DNA of 20,869 nucleotides, taken from positions 1,002-21,870 of the forward strand of contig DBCH01000146.1 in assembly GCA_002292955.1 (NCBI GenBank). The letters run 5' to 3'. Under the pieces are notes generated by a model, which was not told where the DNA came from, made no database searches, and saw nothing but the letters and a program-made list of their open reading frames with translations. Source of the DNA: Microbacteriaceae bacterium UBA963 (lineage in GTDB: Bacteria; Actinomycetota; Actinomycetes; Actinomycetales; Microbacteriaceae). This document shows, in pieces, positions 14,601 through 20,846 of the stretch (position 1 is its first letter; the number at the start of each line of letters is the position of its first letter). Position numbers and translations under genes: made by a program.

Positions 14601-15575
14601 ATGAATCGAACTGTGGCGGTTGCCGGTGCGGGTTCTATCGGAGTGGCGTTCTCCGTCCTCTTTGCCAGGGCGGGTTTTCAGGTGCGACTGTGGGACGCCC
14701 TCCCCGGCGCCTGTGACCGCGCGCTCGCCGAAGTTGTGGTTCGGCTCGAACTGCTCAACGAGTACGGTCTCCTTGACGAGTCGCCACAGACGGTGGCCGC
14801 GCGCATCACCACCTTCGACATTCTGGTTGAAGCACTCAAGGGTGCCGAACTGGTTCAGGAGTGCGTTCCGGAAAAGCTCGAGATCAAGCGCGAGGTGTTT
14901 CAACAGCTGGGTGCCTACAGTGAACCCACCGCGGTGTTGGCGAGCTCCAGCTCGGCCATTGCGGCGAGCGAGTTTGCCACGGCAACGCCAGCCAGGGATC
15001 GCGTGCTGATTGGCCACCCCGGAAACCCGCCGTACCTCATCCCGGTCATTGAGGTCGTGCCCTCCCCCCTCACCTCGAGCGAGGCGGTGGAGCGTGCCGA
15101 GGAGATCTATCGGGCGGCCGGTCTCAAGCCCGTCCGCGTGCGCAAGGAGCTCGAGGGCTTTATCTTCAATCGCCTCCAGGGCGCGGTTTTGCGCGAGGCC
15201 TACTGTCTCGTGCGTGACGGCGTTGCCACGGTAGACGACATCGATGAGGTGATGCGCAGCGGGTTGGGCCGACGCTGGACCTTTATCGGGCCATTCGAAA
15301 CCTCTGACCTCAATACCCGCGGCGGACTTGAGTCCCACGCCGAGAAGATGGGCCCCGCATACGAACGCATGGGAGCCGAGCGTGGCCAGCACGACCCGTG
15401 GACGCCCGAGATGGTTGCCGACGTCGTGGCACAGCGCCGGGGCATTCTTCCGCTGGAAGACTGGGACGACAGGGTTCGTTGGCGAGACGAACAACTAATG
15501 AAGTTTCTCCAGCGATTCAAGGCGGAGCTCGCCGAAGACCAGCCACGCCCCGCGACGCGCGGCTCGGGCCAGTAG
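14601..15575 (+). CDS. 3-hydroxyacyl-CoA-dehydrogenase-like protein, lambda-crystallin/L-gulonate 3-dehydrogenase type
   Basis: A 324-residue protein with an N-terminal NAD fold (GAGSIG, 9-14, and an acidic D32 that favours NAD), the active-site pattern SSSS (115-118), H139 in HPGNPPYLIPVIEVVP with E151, and N190 in FNRLQ. The motif GLGRRWTFIGPFETSDLN (221-238) is typical of the CRYL1/L-gulonate 3-dehydrogenase branch rather than the beta-oxidation enzymes PaaH/FadB. That branch oxidises free 3-hydroxy acids. It follows the Fe-ADH by 33 bases with a poor ribosome site. Its likely role is oxidation of a 3-hydroxy acid arising in the pathway. It ends 13 bases before the convergent GntR gene. 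Confidence 0.85.
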   Translation: MNRTVAVAGAGSIGVAFSVLFARAGFQVRLWDALPGACDRALAEVVVRLELLNEYGLLDESPQTVAARITTFDILVEALKGAELVQECVPEKLEIKREVFQQLGAYSEPTAVLASSSSAIAASEFATATPARDRVLIGHPGNPPYLIPVIEVVPSPLTSSEAVERAEEIYRAAGLKPVRVRKELEGFIFNRLQGAVLREAYCLVRDGVATVDDIDEVMRSGLGRRWTFIGPFETSDLNTRGGLESHAEKMGPAYERMGAERGQHDPWTPEMVADVVAQRRGILPLEDWDDRVRWRDEQLMKFLQRFKAELAEDQPRPATRGSGQ

Positions 15576-15588
15576 CGTCAGGTATTGC

Positions 15589-16278
15589 TCAGTCGTCTTC
15601 GGCGACGATGTGCTTGCCGTACTCGATGATGGCAAGTTCACCGGCGAGACGGATGTGTTCCTGGCACGCTGTTCGGGCGCGTGCCGGTTCGCGGTCTACG
15701 GCCGCCGCCTGAACAATTTTGCGAAGCTCCTCCATGGAGATTCGCACGCGTTCTTCGTCGACGAAGGCAAAGTGACGAAAGATTCCAATGCGCGAGTGGA
15801 TGCCCCACAAACTCGACGTGAGCACCTCGTTTCCCGCACCATCGAGCAGGAGCGTATAGAAGCGATCCTTTGCCTCTCCGCGTGACGCCTCGTTACCGCG
15901 CAGGTAAGTGGTTTCCATCTCAGCTATCAGCGCCACGAGTGCCGCTGCCTGCTCGCTCGAGGCACGCTCGGCAAAAAGCTGACCGGCGAGCCCCTCCATG
16001 GTGCCGCGCATCTCGTAAAGATCGCGGATGTTGTCTTCGGTCAGCACCGTCACGATGGGCCCCCGGTTGGGAAGCATGGTGATCAGGTGTTCCGACTCCA
16101 GCTGACGCAGCGCTTCGCGAATGACGGTTCGAGACACACCGTAGTTCTCACAGAGGGTGTTCTCGAGAAGGCGCTGACCGGGGTGCAGCACGTCGTCGAG
16201 AATTTCTTGGCGGAGTCGCTCAACAACCTGCTGGCGCAGCGGGGCCGCGCGTTGGGTAATCGTTGTGGGCGCCGTCAT
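15589..16278 (-). CDS. GntR-family transcriptional regulator, FCD subfamily
   Basis: A 229-residue regulator: winged helix at about 12-80 (with the recognition region ENYGVSRTVIREALRQLESEHLI) and an all-helical FCD ligand domain at about 85-215. In FCD proteins a metal is usually held by an Asp and three His. Here the first histidine of the FH pattern is Tyr (F140-Y141) and the EH position is Leu (E184-L185); the late H208 is kept. Metal binding is therefore doubtful. The ATG at 16276-16278 has no clear ribosome site but has TAGAGT exactly six bases upstream, as in leaderless actinobacterial genes. It follows the OYE gene in the same direction by 49 bases and is a candidate repressor of that gene, of itself or of the ALDH operon. 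Confidence 0.88.
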   Translation of the reverse strand: MTAPTTITQRAAPLRQQVVERLRQEILDDVLHPGQRLLENTLCENYGVSRTVIREALRQLESEHLITMLPNRGPIVTVLTEDNIRDLYEMRGTMEGLAGQLFAERASSEQAAALVALIAEMETTYLRGNEASRGEAKDRFYTLLLDGAGNEVLTSSLWGIHSRIGIFRHFAFVDEERVRISMEELRKIVQAAAVDREPARARTACQEHIRLAGELAIIEYGKHIVAEDD

Positions 16279-16284
16279 GAATTC

Positions 16285-16290
16285 ACTCTA
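16285..16290 (-). promoter_or_regulatory. Leaderless -10 box (TAGAGT) for the GntR gene
   Basis: On the minus strand TAGAGT (form TAnnnT) is followed by six bases and then the ATG, so transcription would begin at or next to the start codon. No Shine-Dalgarno sequence is present. No good -35 was found. The same geometry is seen at the Enzyme I gene. Confidence 0.45.
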
Positions 16291-16327
16291 TTGGCGAAGT
16301 ACGCACGCGACGGGTAGGGGCCCGGGA

Positions 16328-17413
16328 CTAGCGCGCACTCCAGTCGGCGGCCGTGTAGGTCAGCGGGTAGTAATCAACTGTCACACCCAGTTCTGCGGCA
16401 GCCCGGAACGGGAAGTGGGGATCACGAATGAGTTCGCGCCCCATGAAAATGGCGTCGGCGTGGCCGTCGGCCAAGATGGACTCGGCCTGGCTGGCACTCG
16501 TAATCTTGCCCACGGCAGCTGCGGCCACGTTTCCCAGTTTGCGAACCGTCTCGGTGAGCGGAACCTGGTATCCGGGTGAGACCGAAATAAAGATGTCGCG
16601 AATGAGGCCACCACTCGAGATATCGAAGAAATCAGCGCCACGATCGTGAGCCCAGTGCGCGACCTGTGCAGTGTCTTCGGGCTTCCAGCCGTTGTCTACC
16701 CAGTCTGTGGCAGAGAATCGAACGAAGAGCGCGATGCGCTCGGGAACCACCTCGCGGATGCGGTCCACAATCTCGAGGAGCAGTCGGGCGCGGTTTTCGA
16801 GAGACCCGCCGTACTCGTCTTCACGCTCGTTGCTCAGCGGTGACAGGAAGTTGTGAATGAGGTAGCCGTGGGCAGCGTGAATCTCGATTACGTCGAATCC
16901 GGCCTCTACGGCGCGAACGGCGGCCGTGCCAAAGTCGTCGATGACCTTGTCGATGCCCGCTTGGTCGAGCACCTCGGGAACGTCGAGGCCAGGGCAGGCA
17001 ATGGGGGAGGGGCCAACGGGCCGCCAGCCGCCCTCAGAAGCAGGCTTGGTGACACCGGCGGCAGCCGTGAATCCTCGGTAGTCGGAGCCCTTGCGGCCGG
17101 AGTGTGCCAGCTGTATGCCGGCGGCGGCACCCTGCTGGTGAACGAGGTCGACGATGCGCTTCCACTGGTCGCGCTGTGCATCGTTCCAGATACCGGTGCA
17201 CTCCGACGTGATGCGCGCTTCGGGGCTCACGCCCGTAGCCTCTGCGAGGAACAGGCCCGCTCCGCCGGCGGCGAGAGATCCTGCGTTCATCAGGTGCCAG
17301 TCGTTGGGCATGCCATCGTGATTGAGGCACATGTACTGGCACATGGGCGACACCCACAGGCGATTGCGGAACGTAACGCCGCGAATGGTCAGCGGTTCAA
17401 AAAGCTTGGCCAT
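16328..17413 (-). CDS. Old Yellow Enzyme family NADPH:flavin oxidoreductase (YqjM-like)
   Basis: A 361-residue FMN ene-reductase. It has the YqjM-class cysteine (SPMCQYM, C25), QLAHSGRKG with Q101 and H104, the substrate-binding H179/H182 pair in EIHAAHGYL with Y184 close by, and the FLSPLSNEREDEYGGSLENRARLL block (189-212) typical of this class. These enzymes reduce activated C=C bonds, such as those of 2-cyclohexenone or terpene enones, using NAD(P)H. The ATG has a GGGAGA ribosome site. A palindrome covers its predicted promoter. In this cluster it could turn an enone into the saturated ketone used by the BVMO, but a general stress role is also possible, since YqjM itself responds to electrophiles. 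Confidence 0.9.
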   Translation of the reverse strand: MAKLFEPLTIRGVTFRNRLWVSPMCQYMCLNHDGMPNDWHLMNAGSLAAGGAGLFLAEATGVSPEARITSECTGIWNDAQRDQWKRIVDLVHQQGAAAGIQLAHSGRKGSDYRGFTAAAGVTKPASEGGWRPVGPSPIACPGLDVPEVLDQAGIDKVIDDFGTAAVRAVEAGFDVIEIHAAHGYLIHNFLSPLSNEREDEYGGSLENRARLLLEIVDRIREVVPERIALFVRFSATDWVDNGWKPEDTAQVAHWAHDRGADFFDISSGGLIRDIFISVSPGYQVPLTETVRKLGNVAAAAVGKITSASQAESILADGHADAIFMGRELIRDPHFPFRAAAELGVTVDYYPLTYTAADWSAR

Positions 17414-17456
17414 GGTTCTCCCTTAGAAGGTGCAGTCGGTGGTCTCAGCCTAGCGA

Positions 17457-17501
17457 ATATGACCGTAATACAGTCATATGAATTCTGGGCTATGACGGCA
17501 A
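17457..17501 (-). promoter_or_regulatory. OYE promoter with overlapping palindromic operator
   Basis: On the minus strand TTGCCG (17496-17501) and TATGAC (17473-17478) lie 17 bases apart, a fair -35/-10 pair. A 23-base palindrome at 17457-17479 covers the -10 and the expected start site: outer arms ATATGAC and GTCATAT, inner arms GTA and TAC around a central A, with only one mismatched pair. This is the usual position for a repressor. The GntR regulator downstream is the nearest candidate to bind it. Confidence 0.6.
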
Positions 17502-17503
17502 AA

Positions 17504-17779
17504 CTAGACCGAGTCGAGATCGGAGGCCAGCAGTGCCGTGAGCTGGTCGGCCACGATGTCTGCGTCGTCACCCTCCACGCTGAGCTCAATCGAGGTCCCG
17601 TGTGACACACCGAGCGCGAGAACGGAGAGAATGCTTGCGCCGTCGGCCGTGTCGCCATTGGCGGTGGTGATGGTCACGGTGTGACCCGAGGCAACAACCG
17701 CCTGAACAAAGAGGCTGGCGGGTCGCGCGTGTAGCCCCACACGGGAGCCGACGGTGACCGTTCTCGTTGCCGGAGACAC
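17504..17779 (-). CDS. ptsH: PTS phosphocarrier protein HPr
   Basis: A 91-residue HPr of normal size. The phosphorylated histidine is H17 in VGLHARPASLF, and S49 in GASILSVLAL occupies the position of the regulatory Ser46 region. It takes the phosphate from Enzyme I and hands it to EIIA proteins. The start is a GTG that overlaps the EIIB stop by one base (TAGTG), so it is translationally coupled to EIIB. It is the last gene of the EIIA-EIIB-HPr operon; the OYE gene follows 90 bases later with its own promoter. Confidence 0.93.
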   Translation of the reverse strand: MSPATRTVTVGSRVGLHARPASLFVQAVVASGHTVTITTANGDTADGASILSVLALGVSHGTSIELSVEGDDADIVADQLTALLASDLDSV

Positions 17780-18192
17780 TAGCCGAACAGTCGTGAGAAG
17801 AAACCGCGCTTTTTTTCTCCGGAGTCTGACGCGGTGCCCGCCGCAGCGACTCCGGCGGCAGCCGCGTCGACGCGCTTCAGGTTGCCCGCGTAAAAGTCGG
17901 AAACGCAGGTTGCCAGAACTGCCGACGCGTCGGTGAGCACACTGTTGACGGTGACGTGCAGGAACGGCTTACCGGCGAAACGGGCGATGTCTTTCACGTC
18001 GAGGTCGTTGGCAAATAGGCAGAAGTCGGCGGCATCGATGGTGGCCTGAGGCATGGCGGTTGATCCCGCGGAGCCCTGCGTTTCAACCGTGATCTCGTGT
18101 CCCAGTTTTTTTGCGGCCTGCTCGAGCGCCTCGGCAGCCATATACGTATGAGCAATCCCGGTGATGCATGACGTGACGGCCACGATCCTCAC
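17779..18192 (-). CDS. Stand-alone PTS fructose-type EIIB with a C-terminal amphipathic tail
   Basis: A 137-residue protein. Residues 1-100 match the EIIB-Fru domain: the phosphorylated cysteine is C9 in TSCITGIAHTYMAAEAL (canonical form CPTGIAHT, with Ile in place of Pro). An Ala/Gly-rich linker follows and the protein ends in EKKRGFFSRLFG, a basic, amphipathic segment very like the membrane-targeting tail of MinD. In most bacteria EIIB-Fru is fused to or adjoins EIIC; here it is a free protein between EIIA and HPr. The start is a GTG overlapping the EIIA stop (GTGA at 18189-18192). It is expected to pass phosphate from EIIA to a sugar bound by an EIIC encoded elsewhere; the tail could bring it to the membrane. 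Confidence 0.88.
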   Translation of the reverse strand: MRIVAVTSCITGIAHTYMAAEALEQAAKKLGHEITVETQGSAGSTAMPQATIDAADFCLFANDLDVKDIARFAGKPFLHVTVNSVLTDASAVLATCVSDFYAGNLKRVDAAAAGVAAAGTASDSGEKKRGFFSRLFG

Positions 18193-18650
18193 AGGGTGAC
18201 TTCTTTCTTGATGATGTCGGCAATCACCTTCGGGGAATCGGCGTCACGCAGCATCTGGCGAAAATCCTCGTGAACGATCTTGCGGGCGAGCGCCGCCAAG
18301 ATGTGCAGGTGCGCATCGTCGGATCCGTCGGGGGCGCCAATCAGGAAGATGAGGTGAGCCGGTCCGTCGTGCGCGCCAAAATCAACGCCGCGGGAACTCG
18401 TTCCGATGGCCACTGTGGGGTGAGTCACGAAAGCCGAGCGGGCGTGCGGAATTCCGATGCCCCCCGGCAGACCGGTATTCATTTGGCCCTCGCGCAATCG
18501 AACGTCTTCGAGGTAACCCTCGATTTCGGTGACCCGACCGGCGGCGACCATGCGCTCGGCCAGCAAGCGAGTCGCGTGTTCTTTCGTGTCGGCCTCAAGC
18601 CCCACGATGACCAACTCTGCAGTGGTGAGTGCGATTTTTCCGGTAGGCAT
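18189..18650 (-). CDS. PTS fructose/mannitol-type EIIA
   Basis: A 153-residue PTS_EIIA_2 domain protein. The active histidine is H69 in GGIGIPHARS, and the DDAHLHILAALARKI segment supplies the second conserved histidine. It takes phosphate from HPr and passes it to EIIB. The ATG at 18648-18650 has a GAGGAG ribosome site. It is the first gene of a tight operon (4-base overlap with EIIB, then 1-base overlap with HPr) and is divergent from Enzyme I across only 82 bases. The family also includes regulatory EIIA (PtsN), but linkage to EIIB of the fructose type supports transport. Confidence 0.9.
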   Translation of the reverse strand: MPTGKIALTTAELVIVGLEADTKEHATRLLAERMVAAGRVTEIEGYLEDVRLREGQMNTGLPGGIGIPHARSAFVTHPTVAIGTSSRGVDFGAHDGPAHLIFLIGAPDGSDDAHLHILAALARKIVHEDFRQMLRDADSPKVIADIIKKEVTL

Positions 18651-18720
18651 GGGTTACTCCTCGCCTCTGAGTTTACGACCCTCTTGGCCAGTGCTTGAAC
18701 ACCATGTTGCGCGCAGGCAA

Positions 18721-18732
18721 TAGGGTCGAATC
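18721..18732 (+). promoter_or_regulatory. Leaderless promoter for Enzyme I
   Basis: TAGGGT (18721-18726, form TAnnnT) is followed by six bases and then the Enzyme I ATG at 18733. No Shine-Dalgarno sequence is at the proper distance, so the mRNA probably starts at the ATG. TTGAAC upstream (18695-18700) could serve as -35 but with a long 20-base spacer. The short divergent gap means this promoter and that of the EIIA operon must lie almost back to back. Confidence 0.5.
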
Positions 18733-20373
18733 ATGGAACTACGTGGTTCGGGAATCGGCTCGGGAATTGCGGCTGGCGTGGTTCTGCGCATGCCGGAACC
18801 CCTGGCGCCGGCATCGGATGCGCCACGCACGGCCGAGGCTGACACCGAGACAAAACGGGCCCGTGACGCCCTCGACCGTGTGGCGACGTGGTTGTCGCAA
18901 CGCGGCTTTGCCGTGGAGGGAGAGGCCCAGGCGGTGCTGGAGGCGCAGGCCTTGATGGCGCGAGACCCCGCAGTTGCTACCGACATTGGTCAACGAATCG
19001 AAGCCGGCGCTAACGCCGAGCGCGCGGTCTTTGAGGCTTTCGCCTCGTTTGCGCAGATTCTCGAAGACATGGGCGGGTATATGGCGGAGCGGGCGGCGGA
19101 TCTCGCCGATATTGCCCAGCGTGTGATCGCCGAACTTCGCGGTGTGCCCGCACCGGGGGTTCCCGAGTCGGACACGCCGTACATTCTCGTTGCCCACGAC
19201 CTCGCTCCCGCCGACACAGCCCTGCTCGACTTTGCCAAGGTGCACGCCCTCGTGACCCGCGACGGTGGCCCCACGTCGCACACGGCCATACTCGCGCGCG
19301 CAAAGTCGATTCCAGCCATCGTGGGCGTTGCGGGTGCGGACGACATCGCCAACGGCACCCTCATTGTGGTTGATGCAGCCGCCTCCACGGTCACGGTCGA
19401 TGCCTCTCCCGAACAGGTGGCCGCTGCCCTCGCTCGGCGAGATGACCTGCTCAACCATGCCAGTGCCCCCGTCACAGCTGGCGCGCTCGCAGACGGCTTT
19501 CGGGTGCCCCTCCTGGCGAACCTCGGCGCCCCAGAGGAGGCGGCGGCCGCGCTTGCGCTCGGCGCCGAGGGCGTGGGCCTCTTTCGCACCGAGTTCATGT
19601 TTCTCGATGCTCCTGCTGCCCCCTCGGTTGAGGCGCAGCAGGCAAAATACACCGAGCTTCTTGCTGCCTTCCCGGGTAAGAAGGTGGTGGTGCGCTGCCT
19701 CGATGCCGGTGCCGACAAGCCGCTCAGGTTCCTGACGCACGCCGACGAAGAGAACCCCGCCCTAGGTCTGCGGGGACTTCGCGCCCTGCGCGCCCACGAG
19801 AGCATCCTGCGCGATCAGTTGACGGCTCTGGCCAACGCGCAGGCCGCCACCGACGCAGAACTGTGGGTGATGGCGCCCATGGTGGCCGATCATGATGAGA
19901 CGGCGTACTTTGTGGGGTTAGCCAAAGACCTCGGTATTCGCCTAGCCGGCGTGATGGCGGAGGTCCCGTCGATTGCGCTCGTTGCCGATCAGGTGTTCGA
20001 GGTGGCCGACTTTGTCTCGATCGGAACCAACGACCTCACGCAGTACACACTGGCGGCCGACCGGCTGCAGGGTTCACTGGCCGCCTATCAGGACCCCTGG
20101 CACCCCGCCGTCCTGCGTCTCATCAAGCAGCTGGGTGATGCCGGCGCGGCAGCCGGCAAGCCGGTCGGTGTTTGCGGTGAGGCCGCGGCCGACCCCGCGC
20201 TTGCCATCGTTCTCGTGGGTCTCGGGGCCACCACGCTCAGCATGGCGCCTGCCGCGCTCGCCGACGTGCGTGCCGCCTTGCTGACCGTCACGCTCGGCGA
20301 AGCACAGGCGCGCGCCACGCGCGCCCTGTCAGGCAGATCGGCCGCAGAGGCTCGCGCCCTCGGTTCCCGCTAG
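18733..20373 (+). CDS. ptsI: PTS Enzyme I (phosphoenolpyruvate-protein phosphotransferase)
   Basis: A 546-residue Enzyme I, slightly shorter than the usual 570. The phosphorylated histidine is H183 in GGPTSHTAILAR; the C-terminal PEP-binding barrel has the GVGLFRTEFMF block, the SIGTNDLTQYTLAADR motif and the catalytic C481 in GVCGEAA. It uses PEP to phosphorylate HPr, encoded divergently nearby. The start ATG has a leaderless-type promoter. With EIIA, EIIB and HPr it gives a complete soluble phosphate relay; only the membrane EIIC is missing from the window. Confidence 0.94.
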   Translation: MELRGSGIGSGIAAGVVLRMPEPLAPASDAPRTAEADTETKRARDALDRVATWLSQRGFAVEGEAQAVLEAQALMARDPAVATDIGQRIEAGANAERAVFEAFASFAQILEDMGGYMAERAADLADIAQRVIAELRGVPAPGVPESDTPYILVAHDLAPADTALLDFAKVHALVTRDGGPTSHTAILARAKSIPAIVGVAGADDIANGTLIVVDAAASTVTVDASPEQVAAALARRDDLLNHASAPVTAGALADGFRVPLLANLGAPEEAAAALALGAEGVGLFRTEFMFLDAPAAPSVEAQQAKYTELLAAFPGKKVVVRCLDAGADKPLRFLTHADEENPALGLRGLRALRAHESILRDQLTALANAQAATDAELWVMAPMVADHDETAYFVGLAKDLGIRLAGVMAEVPSIALVADQVFEVADFVSIGTNDLTQYTLAADRLQGSLAAYQDPWHPAVLRLIKQLGDAGAAAGKPVGVCGEAAADPALAIVLVGLGATTLSMAPAALADVRAALLTVTLGEAQARATRALSGRSAAEARALGSR

Positions 20374-20380
20374 TCGCCGT

Positions 20381-20500
20381 TCGCAGATTGAGTAACGGTC
20401 GCAGATTGAGTAGCCGATGGAGTCGGCGTATCGAAATCACCTGCGGATTGAGTAACGGTCGCTTATTGAGTAGCCGACGAAGTCGGCGTATCGAAATCAC
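20381..20500. repeat. 60-bp tandem repeat, two copies, with palindromic core
   Basis: Units at 20381-20440 and 20441-20500 match at 53 of 60 bases. Each has two ATTGAGTA octamers 18 bases apart (20387, 20405, 20447, 20465), then a short hairpin, then GTATCGAAATCAC. The hairpin is GCCGAT-GGA-GTCGGC in copy 1 (a G-U pair at the tip) and GCCGAC-GAA-GTCGGC in copy 2 (all Watson-Crick). The array begins eight bases after the Enzyme I stop and ends two bases before the stop codon of the GIY-YIG gene. It may double as the 3' region between these convergent genes. Confidence 0.85.
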
Positions 20501-20502
20501 GA

Positions 20503-20793
20503 TCACCCTTTGCGAAACCTCAGCTTTTTGCTCAAACGGGGGAGGTCGTTGTAGAGACCTTCAATCAGCGCTTGACGCTTGGCACGACCCCAACCTTGGA
20601 GTTGTTTCTCGCGTCGATAGGCGTCACCGATGTTGGCGAATTCCTCGGCAAACACGAGCTCGACGGGTAAACGGTGAGTCGTGTAGCGCGCGCCCTTGCC
20701 CGAAGCATGTTGATCGAGGCGCTGTTCGAGAGATCTCGTTGACCCCACGTAGAGGGAGCCATCAGCGCAACGAAGCATGTAAACGAAGGGCAC
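20503..20793 (-). CDS. GIY-YIG nuclease-domain protein (UPF0213/YhbQ-like)
   Basis: A 96-residue single-domain GIY-YIG protein. The motif is VY (4-5) followed by YVG (15-17), then R25 and H29, and the metal-binding glutamate E62 in AYRREKQLQGW; these are the expected catalytic positions, so it looks intact. The GTG at 20791-20793 is chosen because the domain begins there; the ribosome site is weak and an ATG at codon 6 would cut into the first strand. Its stop touches the tandem repeat array, and an inverted relative of the repeat lies 53 bases beyond its start. Proteins of this type are poorly characterised; DNA nicking or repair is the general expectation. Confidence 0.85.
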   Translation of the reverse strand: MPFVYMLRCADGSLYVGSTRSLEQRLDQHASGKGARYTTHRLPVELVFAEEFANIGDAYRREKQLQGWGRAKRQALIEGLYNDLPRLSKKLRFRKG

Positions 20794-20846
20794 GAGGTTA
20801 TGGTGATGCCGTCGGGGCGACGACGTAGCGAGTTGCTCACAGCCTG

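Noticed and set aside
13536..15494. A 652-codon minus-strand open frame spanning the Fe-ADH and CRYL1-like genes.
   Set aside because: It is antisense to two genes with intact catalytic motifs, is rich in His, Arg and Gly without domain logic, and is a common artefact of high-GC coding DNA.
20381..20500. Possible CRISPR array.
   Set aside because: The units are 60 bp, directly abutting with no spacers, only two copies, and have a different internal structure.
20565..20840. A second minus-strand frame overlapping the GIY-YIG gene.
   Set aside because: No domain; the other frame has the complete GIY-YIG motif set.
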